From: Pseudomonas maumuensis
GTDB taxonomy: Bacteria > Pseudomonadota > Gammaproteobacteria > Pseudomonadales > Pseudomonadaceae
Assembly: GCF_019139675.1 (NCBI RefSeq)
Contig: NZ_CP077077.1
Coordinates: 1,736,001-1,800,000, forward strand
Length of the DNA stretch: 64,000 nt
Direction of reading: 5' to 3'
Positions within the stretch are counted from its first letter, which is position 1. Each line of letters begins with the position of its first letter. Below are positions 44,677-51,847 of the stretch, piece after piece. The notes below the pieces were generated by a model. That model worked only from the letters and a program-made list of their open reading frames with translations. It searched no databases and was not told the origin of the DNA. A program made the position numbers and the translations under genes.

Positions 44677-44794
44677 GAAAAGGGGACAGATTTATTTTTC
44701 CTACTCTAATTTCGGTTCCTGGCGGCGAACGGACCTAGCCTTCATGTAGGTAGGGCGAGATTAGAGTAGGGAAAATAAATCTGTCCCCTTTTTT
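44677..44794. repeat. Inverted pair of the AAAAGGGGACAGATTTATTT repeat (copies A and B)
   Basis: Copy A (44677-44715, + orientation) and copy B (44760-44794, inverse) are almost identical over about 38 bases, from CCAGGAAAAGGGGACAG to the ACTCTAAT end, with a 44-base spacer. Together they could form a very long hairpin. They separate the candidate immunity gene from the next small gene. Confidence 0.9.
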
Positions 44795-44820
44795 CTGGGA
44801 CAAAAAAGAAGGTTGCCAAA

Positions 44821-45156
44821 ATGAATGAATTTTCGAGCATTGATCGCCTCAGAGGGTTATTTGCTGAGATTGCTAAAGATAAAATTGAATGTCTTGAAAC
44901 GGATGGATTGCGGATAGATCATGGCGAAGACCTTTTCCTGCAACTCGTAAAATATGGATCTCTACTGAGTGATTCTATTAGAAGACTTGAGGAAAGTGGT
45001 GTGGATGAGCTGGCGGTCCAGTCTGCGTTGATCCATGTCCGGTTACATGCCATGAGCTTGTGCAGTTTTTTTGACGATATTGCTGAGGATGCAGAGCGAC
45101 TATTGATTGAAGCTAAGTGGCCTGATATGCCAGAGGACTATGTCACGCCGTTATGA
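44821..45156 (+). CDS. Hypothetical protein, acidic and helical
   Basis: 111 residues, no signal or membrane segment, rich in Glu, Asp and Leu (RLRGLFAEIAKDKIECLETDG, ... SLCSFFDDIAEDAERLLIEAKW). I do not recognise the family. AGAAGG lies 9 bases upstream of the ATG. Low GC like its neighbours. It sits between two sets of the AAAAGGGGACAG repeat, so it may be a passenger of the repeat system, or an orphan immunity gene left from an earlier TpsA C-terminus; neither can be shown from sequence. Confidence 0.65.
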   Translation: MNEFSSIDRLRGLFAEIAKDKIECLETDGLRIDHGEDLFLQLVKYGSLLSDSIRRLEESGVDELAVQSALIHVRLHAMSLCSFFDDIAEDAERLLIEAKWPDMPEDYVTPL

Positions 45157-45275
45157 ACGTGCTGAAAAGGGGCGAATCAAATTTCCCCTCCTGTAATTAC
45201 GACTCTGCGGGATTGAATAGCCAACTGGGGTTAACATTATGTCTCGATTTTCTGATTTTCTATCGGAAAAGGGCG

Positions 45276-45370
45276 GAAAAGGGGAAAGATTTATTTTCCC
45301 TACTCTAATTCCAGATCCTTGTGGAAACAGGGAAAAGGGGACAGATATATTTTTCCTACTCTAATTTCGG
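45276..45370 (+). repeat. Direct pair of the same repeat (copies C and D) upstream of the transposase
   Basis: Copy C (45276-45312, GGAAAAGGGGAAAGATTTAT...) and copy D (45331-45370, GGAAAAGGGGACAGATATAT...) lie in the same orientation 18 bases apart, ending in CTACTCTAATT. They occupy most of the 297-base gap before the transposase gene. Copies differ by a few substitutions from A and B. Confidence 0.9.
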
Positions 45371-45453
45371 CCCTTATGGGGTCGAAGGAATCGAGCAGTC
45401 ATGTCATTCTCCTGATTCATCAGTCGTCAAAGTGATCCAAGGAGGATGCCGTC

Positions 45454-46146
45454 ATGCCTAGAGGTGGACGAGTACTGCTACCACACTGCCCGCATCATAT
45501 TGTCCATCGGGGTCACAATCGACAGGTTGTGTTTGCGCAAGATACGGACTTCCAACGCTACTTAGCCGATCTCCGAGAGTTGAAGGATGCCTTTGGGGTG
45601 AAAGTCTATGCGTACTGCTTGATGACCAATCATGTGCATCTATTGTTGGTTCCTGATGATGCTTGCGCAGGACTTAGCCAGCTGATGAAGACGCTGGCGG
45701 CGCGAGCGACGCGCTATCGTAATCGACTAGAGGGTCGTTCCGGTACATTGTGGGAAAGTCGTTTTAAGTCCAGCATTGTGCAGTCTGACACCTACCTGTT
45801 GGCTTGTTGCCGCTACATCGAATTGAATCCAGTCCGGGCGCGGATGACAGTTGAGGCTGGTGATTATCCTTGGTCGAGTTATTCGGTCAGGATGGGGGCT
45901 GCGAAACGGCAGAATTGGCTTGATGATAATCCCTTGTTTGAAGCATTGGGGGAAACTGAAGAGCTCCGGCGCAAGCGCTACGCCGAGTTTGTGAGGCAGG
46001 CGATATCGGACGAAGAGCTTAGCCTGATTCGAGACGCTATTCAGCGAGGACAATTGACGGGTAGTAGCCGGTTCGTGGACGAGATCGCGCAGATCACTGG
46101 AAAGCGTATTGAGCGAAGGAAGCAGGGCAGGCCAAAATTAGAGTAG
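45454..46146 (+). CDS. REP-associated tyrosine transposase (RAYT, Y1_Tnp family)
   Basis: 230-residue HUH-type single-strand DNA nuclease related to IS200/IS605 TnpA. The metal-binding HUH motif is in YCLMTNHVHLLLVP (about residues 57-70), and a candidate catalytic tyrosine is in CCRYIELNPVRARM (about 112-125). The opening GGRVLLPHCPHHIVHRGHNRQ is typical of the group. RAYTs are thought to move or maintain short palindromic repeats rather than themselves. The start follows AAGGAGG. The stop codon lies inside copy E of the repeat that surrounds the gene. Confidence 0.93.
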   Translation: MPRGGRVLLPHCPHHIVHRGHNRQVVFAQDTDFQRYLADLRELKDAFGVKVYAYCLMTNHVHLLLVPDDACAGLSQLMKTLAARATRYRNRLEGRSGTLWESRFKSSIVQSDTYLLACCRYIELNPVRARMTVEAGDYPWSSYSVRMGAAKRQNWLDDNPLFEALGETEELRRKRYAEFVRQAISDEELSLIRDAIQRGQLTGSSRFVDEIAQITGKRIERRKQGRPKLE

Positions 46147-46171
46147 AGAAAATAAATCTGTCCCCTTTTTA
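46134..46171 (-). repeat. Inverse copy E of the repeat at the transposase 3' end
   Basis: AAAATTAGAGTAGAGAAAATAAATCTGTCCCCTTTTT is the inverse of copies A, C and D. It includes the last codons and stop of the transposase gene (TTAGAGTAG), so gene and repeat are physically joined. With copies C and D it brackets the transposase. Confidence 0.9.
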
Positions 46172-46236
46172 CTGTTACTCTTTTTACTTTCCTTTTTACT
46201 ATTTTTCACCGCACTTTTCCACATTGGCGCACGAAC

Positions 46237-46740
46237 ATGAAAATAATCAAATCCTTCGCGAAATTGACAGGGCTTAAAAGGTTTGCGGCTTGGCGAGCCG
46301 GCTGGCAGGAACCAGCGTCTGCCGACCTGTTTTCCTATATTGAAGATGTCGTCAGCCCAGAGGACAGTTTGATTTTTTGCAAATGGCTGTTCCCGGATTT
46401 CGTCGTGTTCGAGGATTCGGTGATATTGGAAATGAAATTTGACGAGGCCGCATTTCGCGAGTGGCTTGATCATTTCTCAGGCGATAAAGCCGGTGTTGAG
46501 AGGATGCTGAATCACACCCATCTGTACGATGCGTTTTCAGGGTGTGGATCTGCGGTGGACGAGGTGGTTTTCGAGCAACTGTCCAATGTGCTGGCCATGT
46601 CCTGGCGAATGGTATTGAAGACGCAATTTCCTGATAGGAGCTTCCACGTGGAGGCTATCAACTCCGATCAGGAGTATGGCCCGGTGGTCACGTTCCATGA
46701 AAAACGTGCGACCGTCTCCATGTCGATGACCTCTGGATAG
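46237..46740 (+). CDS. Hypothetical protein
   Basis: 167 residues, soluble, with aromatic-rich stretches (IFCKWLFPDFVVFEDSVILEMKFDEAAFREWLDHF). No family recognised and no clear ribosome-binding site upstream of ATG 46237, though the frame is free of stops and codon use is plausible. It lies just outside copy E of the repeat, at the end of the low-GC segment. It could be another passenger or orphan immunity-type gene. Confidence 0.6.
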   Translation: MKIIKSFAKLTGLKRFAAWRAGWQEPASADLFSYIEDVVSPEDSLIFCKWLFPDFVVFEDSVILEMKFDEAAFREWLDHFSGDKAGVERMLNHTHLYDAFSGCGSAVDEVVFEQLSNVLAMSWRMVLKTQFPDRSFHVEAINSDQEYGPVVTFHEKRATVSMSMTSG

Positions 46741-46875
46741 TGCCCCTGCCACGAATACGGCCTTCTCCAAGCCCCGAGGCGGCAGATTGACGCCAAGATG
46801 ATGTCAAATTAATATCGCCTCGCTCTGCCCACCCACCGTAAATGACTACCCTTTTCGTACGCAAGGAAGCCCCCT

Positions 46876-47352
46876 GTGATCAAGACCCTGTTCAAAGCTG
46901 CCGCCGTCCTCTCCGTCGCCCTGTTGTACGGCTGCGCCTCCACCCCTTCGGCAGACAAGATGCAGGCGGAAGTCGCCAACTACGCGCTGCCCAAGGCTGC
47001 GGTGGCCGACAAGGCGTTGGTCTATGTGGTCCGCCCCAGCAATGCCGGGATGATGGTGCGTTTCAACGTCTTCCTCGATGACAAGGAAGCCGATTCGGAA
47101 ATGGGCTACAACCGCGGCAACCAGTACATCTATTTCTACGTGACACCGGGCACTCACGTGATCAGTTCCAAGGCCGAGAACTGGGCCGACATGACCGTTA
47201 ATGCGAAGGCCGGCGAGGTCATCTACCTCAAGCAGGAAGTCGAGATCGGCGTGGTCATGGCGCGTAACAGCCTCAAGGTGCTGAGCGACCTCGAAGGCCG
47301 CTACCTGGTCAAGGACGCGGCGCTGGGCACCATCGCCAAAGAGAGCAAGTAA
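46876..47352 (+). CDS. DUF2846-type lipoprotein
   Basis: 158 residues with a lipoprotein signal: MIKTLFKAAAVLSVALLYGC, lipobox LYGC with the acylated Cys at residue 20. The mature part begins ASTPSADKMQ and has the DUF2846 pattern ALVYVVRPSNAGMMVRFNVFLDD ... PGTHVISSKAE. Position +2 after Cys is Ala, so outer-membrane sorting is expected. Function unknown. GTG start with AAGGAAG 7 bases upstream. Ends at a large inverted repeat. Confidence 0.88.
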   Translation: MIKTLFKAAAVLSVALLYGCASTPSADKMQAEVANYALPKAAVADKALVYVVRPSNAGMMVRFNVFLDDKEADSEMGYNRGNQYIYFYVTPGTHVISSKAENWADMTVNAKAGEVIYLKQEVEIGVVMARNSLKVLSDLEGRYLVKDAALGTIAKESK

Positions 47353-47378
47353 GCGCTGCCGATCCGTGTGGTGATCGG

Positions 47379-47422
47379 CATGAACAACAAGGGCGACCCT
47401 CGGGTCGCCCTTGTTGTTCATG
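47379..47422. terminator. Perfect 21-base inverted repeat between convergent genes
   Basis: CATGAACAACAAGGGCGACCC (47379-47399) and its exact inverse (47402-47422) with only two bases between. It lies after the lipoprotein gene and before the 3' end of the convergent hydroquinone reductase-like gene, where a bidirectional terminator is expected. The T-rich end is TTGTTGTT. Confidence 0.75.
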
Positions 47423-47471
47423 CAGTGGAAAAAGGTGGAAGAAGGAGCGCGCTCCCAGCAACGCCAACTGC

Positions 47472-48332
47472 TCAGTTCAACCAGCTCAACGCCGGCCCCT
47501 GCGGCACGATCCGCGTCGGGTTGATGTGGTTGTGCGAGTAGTAGTAATGCAGCTTGATATGCGCCATGTCGATGGTGCTGTAGATCGCCGGGATCTGTGT
47601 CAGGCGCACCAGGTACTGATACAGCGCCGGGTACTCGGCCAGGGTCTTGTGGTTGGCCTTGAAATGCACGTAGTACACCGCCTCGTAGCGGATCAGCGTG
47701 GGCAGCAGGAACAGGTCCGACAGGCTCAGCTTGCCGCCCACCAGGTATGGCTGCTTGCGCAGCCGGAGCTCGAGGGTGTCCATGGCTGCGAAGAACTGCT
47801 TGTAGGCCTCGTCGTAGCTCGCCTGGTCCGGGGCGAAGCCCATGTGGTAGACCATGCGGTTGATGTTGGTGTGCAGCCACTGGTTGAGCTCGACGATGTC
47901 GCAGCTGGAGCGGTCGGGCACCAGGTCGATCGGGGTCTTGGCCAGGGGCAGCAGGCGGGTGGCCATCTGCAGCGCCAGCTCGGCCGAATCGTTATGCACG
48001 ATACGGTTTTGCTGGCGGTCCCAGAGCACCGGCACCGACTGGTTGCCGGCAAAGCCCGGGCGCGAACGCTCGTACAGGCTCGACAGCAGGGTGACGTCCT
48101 TGAGCAGCGGATCTTGGTCGTGCTCGTCGAACTCCCAGCCCTGGTCGTGGCGGCGCGCCGCCACCGAGGTGACGTCCAGCGCGTCTTCCAGGCCCAGCAG
48201 GCTCTGCACCAGGTGTACCCGGTGCGAGAACGGGCAGGCGTGGGAGATATACAGGTGGTAGCGGTTGGGCTCGGCCACCATTTCGCTGAGGAACAGCTCC
48301 TGGACCGACGGGGTGCCTTGGCTGCGGGTCAT
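47472..48332 (-). CDS. Glutathione S-transferase, glutathionyl-hydroquinone reductase-like
   Basis: 286-residue Xi-class-like GST. N-terminal thioredoxin fold with the active Cys in YISHACPFSHRVHLVQ (C33), C-terminal helical domain with PYLVGGKLSLSDLFLLPTLIRYEAVYYVHFKAN, which matches the glutathionyl-hydroquinone reductase pattern. Such enzymes reduce glutathionyl-quinones back to hydroquinones. It is somewhat shorter than the common 320-residue members and has CPFS instead of CPWA. GGAGGTAAG precedes the ATG. The start is one base from the end of azoR, showing an operon. Confidence 0.85.
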   Translation of the reverse strand: MTRSQGTPSVQELFLSEMVAEPNRYHLYISHACPFSHRVHLVQSLLGLEDALDVTSVAARRHDQGWEFDEHDQDPLLKDVTLLSSLYERSRPGFAGNQSVPVLWDRQQNRIVHNDSAELALQMATRLLPLAKTPIDLVPDRSSCDIVELNQWLHTNINRMVYHMGFAPDQASYDEAYKQFFAAMDTLELRLRKQPYLVGGKLSLSDLFLLPTLIRYEAVYYVHFKANHKTLAEYPALYQYLVRLTQIPAIYSTIDMAHIKLHYYYSHNHINPTRIVPQGPALSWLN

Positions 48333-48333
48333 C

Positions 48334-48981
48334 TTACCTCCCTACGACGGTGGCCAGGCTTGGGCATGGGCGCTCGCCGAGTGCGGCGATGCTGTGCTGG
48401 ATCTTCAGGTTGGCGGCGGCCAGGCCCGCGGCCAGGCTCTCTTCGCCCATGCCCAGGCCTTCGGCATAGATGAACTCGACGCTGTTCAGGCCGACGAAGC
48501 CCAGGGTCTGCGACAGCCAGCCGGCCAGGGTGTCGGTGCCCTGGCTGTAGATGCCGCCGCTGGCATTGAGCACGTGCACCGGCTTGTCGTCGAGCAGCCC
48601 GACCGGGGCGCCGTCGACATAGGTGAAGGTGACGCCGCCACGCACGATGTAGTCGACCCAGGTGTGCAGGATCGATGGGGCGCCGAAGTTGTAGCGCGGC
48701 AGGCCGATGACCACGCGGTCGGCGTCCTGGATTTCTTCTATCAGCACGTTGGACAGCTTCAGCGCCGCGGCCGCCTCGATGCTGCTGGCGTCACCGCCGA
48801 ACAGGGCGTCCATGGTCACCGCATTGAGGTGCGGGATGGGCTGGGCGTGCAGGTCGCGTACCACCACCGAAGCTTTGGGGTTGACCTCTTTGAGCTGCTT
48901 GAGGAAGTTGTCCACCAGTTGGCCGGAGAAGCCACCGTCGGGCTTGATCGAGGAGCGGATGACCAGGACCTTGTGATTCAT
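48334..48981 (-). CDS. azoR: FMN-dependent NADH-azoreductase
   Basis: 215-residue flavodoxin-fold quinone reductase of the AzoR family. FMN-binding pattern: VLVIRSSIKPDGGFSGQLVDNFL at the N-terminus and LPRYNFGAPSILHTWVDYIVRGGVTF (FMN/dimer segment), with NASGGIYSQG later. It reduces quinones and azo dyes by two electrons. AAGGA lies 9 bases upstream of ATG 48981; the frame extends far upstream into the divergent promoter and is not used. Confidence 0.92.
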   Translation of the reverse strand: MNHKVLVIRSSIKPDGGFSGQLVDNFLKQLKEVNPKASVVVRDLHAQPIPHLNAVTMDALFGGDASSIEAAAALKLSNVLIEEIQDADRVVIGLPRYNFGAPSILHTWVDYIVRGGVTFTYVDGAPVGLLDDKPVHVLNASGGIYSQGTDTLAGWLSQTLGFVGLNSVEFIYAEGLGMGEESLAAGLAAANLKIQHSIAALGERPCPSLATVVGR

Positions 48982-49054
48982 TGCGCGAATCCTTTCTGTG
49001 ATGTGTGGCATGCAGTCTTGAGCAATCGCGCGGGAGTGAAAAGCGCAGATAATC

Positions 49055-49072
49055 AGGGTTTTACCCTTAAGG
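49055..49072. promoter_or_regulatory. Candidate LysR-type operator in the azoR-lysR intergenic region
   Basis: AGGGTTTTACCCT (49055-49067) overlaps the palindrome CCTTAAGG (49065-49072), 74-91 bases upstream of azoR. It lies in the 304-base divergent gap, otherwise without visible features, between azoR and its probable regulator. The exact binding unit is a guess. Confidence 0.35.
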
Positions 49073-49285
49073 TTGTCATGTATCTGGGTTGCAAGCCCTT
49101 CGATCATGCCGGCCTTGTCGCTCGGCGCCGGGGAGTCGCGGCGGGCGAACTCCATGTCCCAGTAACGGCCGCTGTGCAGGCCGCCGTGCTGGTGAAGTAG
49201 GCCTGCTCGCCTGGCGGCAGCTGTGGTACAACGCCGCAGGACAAAGGATTCGTCGCCCGGTTTGCGGGCACACAAGGAGGTGGTG

Positions 49286-50182
49286 GTGTTTTCCAAGATC
49301 AGTCTCGATCAGTGGCGCGCGTTCGTCTGCACGGTCGAGTGCGGCGGTTTCCAGCAGGCCGGCGAGCACATGTACAAGTCGCAGTCGGCGATCAGCCACT
49401 CGGTCAACCGCATGGAAATGCTCCTGGGCCAGGAGCTGTTCATCATCGAAGGGCGCAAGGCCGTGCTCACCTCGCTGGGCAAGGCGCTGTTGCCCCAGGC
49501 CAAGCACCTGCTGGGCGCGGCGCAGAAGCTCGAGCACCTGGCCAACCAGTACCAGCCCGGGTTGTTCACCGAGCAGGCGCTGGCGGTGGATGTGTTGTTC
49601 CCCATCGAGTTGCTGCAACAGGCATTGCAGGAGTTTGCTCAGGAGTACAAGGATCACCGTATCCGCCTGTACGAGACGGCGTTGTCCGGGGCCCGCGAGT
49701 TGCTCGAAGACGGCAAGGTCGAGCTGGGCATCGCCAGCAGCCTGCCCTCGGGGTATCTGCAGGAGTTCCTGCTGAATGTCTCGTTGATCTGCGTGGTGGG
49801 AGCCAGCCATCCGCTCAGCGAAGCGCAGGGCGAGTTGAGCCTGGACGACATGAAGAACCACCGGCAGGTGGTGATCCGCGATTCTGGCACGCGCAATTCG
49901 CAGAACAGCGGCTGGCTGGGGACCTCGCAGCGCTGGACGGTGAGCAGCCTGGCGGCGGCCGAGAGCTTCGTCGAGCGGGGGATGGGCTTTGCCTGGTTGC
50001 CGGAGCATCGGGTGCAGCAGGGGTTGGCGCAAGGGCGGTTGGTGCGGGTCAACCTGCAGCATCAGCGGGAGCGGGAGGTGCCGATGTACATGGGGTACCC
50101 CGAGGAGTACCGGCACAGTCCCGAGGTGTGCTTGCTGGCGCAGATACTGCGGGAGCGGTGCCGGGAGTATCGGCCGGGGTGA
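49286..50182 (+). CDS. LysR-family transcriptional regulator
   Basis: 298 residues. N-terminal winged helix-turn-helix (AFVCTVECGGFQQAGEHMYKSQSAISHSVNRMEMLLGQELF) and a periplasmic-binding-like effector domain. Transcribed away from the azoR-GST operon, so it most likely senses quinone or electrophile stress and controls it. The start is one of three consecutive in-frame GTG codons; GTG 49286 is chosen because AAGGAGG ends 5 bases before it. Confidence 0.93.
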   Translation: MFSKISLDQWRAFVCTVECGGFQQAGEHMYKSQSAISHSVNRMEMLLGQELFIIEGRKAVLTSLGKALLPQAKHLLGAAQKLEHLANQYQPGLFTEQALAVDVLFPIELLQQALQEFAQEYKDHRIRLYETALSGARELLEDGKVELGIASSLPSGYLQEFLLNVSLICVVGASHPLSEAQGELSLDDMKNHRQVVIRDSGTRNSQNSGWLGTSQRWTVSSLAAAESFVERGMGFAWLPEHRVQQGLAQGRLVRVNLQHQREREVPMYMGYPEEYRHSPEVCLLAQILRERCREYRPG

Positions 50183-50250
50183 TGGGGCTTGGCCCAGGTG
50201 CTTGGCGTCATTGTCGTAGCGCCTGAGTGATCGAGCGCCGCTTACGCAGC

Positions 50251-50353
50251 GCATCGCCGGCAAGCCGGCTCCCACTCCGACCGCGCCGCCCTCAAGTCAA
50301 GCGCCGTTCCTGTGGGAGCTGGCTTGCCAGCGAAAGGGCTGCGCAGCAGCCCC
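50251..50353. repeat. Inverted REP pair
   Basis: GCATCGCCGGCAAGCCGGCTCCCAC (50251-50275) and the inverse TGTGGGAGCTGGCTTGCCAGCGAAAGGGC (50311-50339), followed by the GCTGCGCAGCAGCCCC stem that often ends long REP copies. It lies between the convergent lysR and tolC-type genes. Confidence 0.9.
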
Positions 50354-50401
50354 GGCGATCCCAAAGGTTGCCAGAACTTTCTGCCCCTGAAACCCAATGC
50401 T

Positions 50402-51769
50402 TCACCCGCGCAGATCACTCGGCAGGAAATCCCGATCCGGCTCGTAATCGAGCTTCAGATACCCCGCCAGTTCGCGCAGGTCGTCTGGGCTCAGGCTGCC
50501 GGCCTGCTGCTTGAGCCTCAGGCTGTCGACGATGTACGCATAGCGCGAAACGTTGTAGTCACGCACTGCGTTGTACAGGTCGCGCTGGGCATCGAGGATA
50601 TCGACGATATTGCGGCTGCCCACGTCGTAACCGGCCTCGGTGGCCCGCAACGAGCCCTGACTGGAGACGATGCTCTGGCGCCGCGCGCGCACCTGCTCGA
50701 CATCGCTGACCACCGCGCGGAAGGCGTTGCGCGAACCTTCCAGCACCTCGCGTTCGAGGCTGGTGCGGCCGTACTCGGTGCGTGCCAGCTCATGGGTGGC
50801 CTGGCGTACCCGCGCGCTGGTGCCGCCACCGCTGAACAGCGGCAGCTTCATCTGCACCATCACCGAGCTGTCGCGCTGGTTGCCGGAGCGCTGGCCGAAA
50901 TGCGTGCTGGAGTCCATCAGGTCGCTGTCGCCCTCGGTGTAGCCCATGGCCAGGTTGAAGGTCGGCAGGTGATCGGCCTTGCTGCTGCGCAGGGTCTGGC
51001 CGGCCTGGCTGACGGCGGCCTGGCTGGCGCGCAGGCGCAGGTTCTGCGCCATGGCCTGTTCGACCCAGGCCTCGGCGCGCTCGGGCACCGGCGCCTGCAC
51101 CGGCAGGCTGTGGCGGATCCCGGCCAATGCCGGCTGGGCCTGGCCGGTCAGGCGCATCAGTGCTTGGTAGGCATCCTCGCTGCGGCGTTGGCTGTCGATC
51201 AGGTTGGCGCTGGCGCGGTCGAAGCTGGCCTGGGCCGAGAGCATGTCGTTCTGGTCGGACAGGCCGGCGTCGTAGCTCAGCCGGGTCTGCTGCAACTGGC
51301 GGTCGAAGGCGCGCAGCTCGGCCTTGGCGGTGGCCAGGTTGTCCTCAGCCAGCAGGGTGTCGAAGTAGCTGCTGGCGGTGTCGAGGATCAACTGCTGCTG
51401 GAATGCCGAGAAGTCCAGTTCGGCCTGTTCGTTTTCGGACTGCGCGGCCTTGTAGTCGAACCAGCGGCTGAGGTCGAACAGCGGCTGGTCGAGGCTCAGG
51501 CGGTACAGGCTGCCGCTGCGCTGCTCGACCTGGCGGCGGTCGCTGCGCACGTCGCCGGCCTCGGCATCCAGGGCCACCTGCGGCAGCAGGCGGGCGCGGG
51601 CCAGGGGCACGGCCTCGCGGCGGGCCAGGTAGTTCTCGCGGGCGGCGGCCATGTCGCTGTTGTGCTCGACCACCTGGGCGTACACCGACATCAGCGTCGC
51701 ACGCTCGGCGGCAATGGCCTGGGCCAGGGGCGCCAGCAGCAGCAGGGGCAGAAGGGTCTTACGTAGCAT
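50402..51769 (-). CDS. TolC-family outer-membrane efflux protein
   Basis: 455 residues. Signal peptide (LRKTLLPLLLLAPLAQAIAAE) then two repeats of the helical/beta TolC fold (LDQPLFDLSRWFDYKAAQSENEQAEL; VQMKLPLFSGGGTSARVRQATHELARTE), ending with SRNIVDILDAQRDLYNAVRDYN. It forms the outer-membrane channel of the RND pump encoded upstream. The start is ATG 51769, with only a weak ribosome site (AAAGAGA). Last gene of the operon dsbA-like, MFP, RND, tolC-like. Confidence 0.95.
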   Translation of the reverse strand: MLRKTLLPLLLLAPLAQAIAAERATLMSVYAQVVEHNSDMAAARENYLARREAVPLARARLLPQVALDAEAGDVRSDRRQVEQRSGSLYRLSLDQPLFDLSRWFDYKAAQSENEQAELDFSAFQQQLILDTASSYFDTLLAEDNLATAKAELRAFDRQLQQTRLSYDAGLSDQNDMLSAQASFDRASANLIDSQRRSEDAYQALMRLTGQAQPALAGIRHSLPVQAPVPERAEAWVEQAMAQNLRLRASQAAVSQAGQTLRSSKADHLPTFNLAMGYTEGDSDLMDSSTHFGQRSGNQRDSSVMVQMKLPLFSGGGTSARVRQATHELARTEYGRTSLEREVLEGSRNAFRAVVSDVEQVRARRQSIVSSQGSLRATEAGYDVGSRNIVDILDAQRDLYNAVRDYNVSRYAYIVDSLRLKQQAGSLSPDDLRELAGYLKLDYEPDRDFLPSDLRG

Positions 51770-51847
51770 GTCGTTTCTCTTTATTCGGGCCGGCCGCTCC
51801 CAGGGGCAGCCGATTACGGCTGCCACAGGGGAGGGCGGGCGAAGGGG

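Larger units (their letters stand above)
42850..46800. other. Low-GC horizontally acquired segment (tpsA 3' end to RAYT cargo)
   Basis: Base composition changes abruptly near 42850 inside tpsA (AAAATAAATATTGATATTAAG appears in otherwise G+C-rich coding) and returns to core-like composition around 46.8 kb. The segment covers the tpsA C-terminal part, the small membrane protein, two unknown genes and the transposase. No REP element of the common family occurs in it. Confidence 0.75.
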
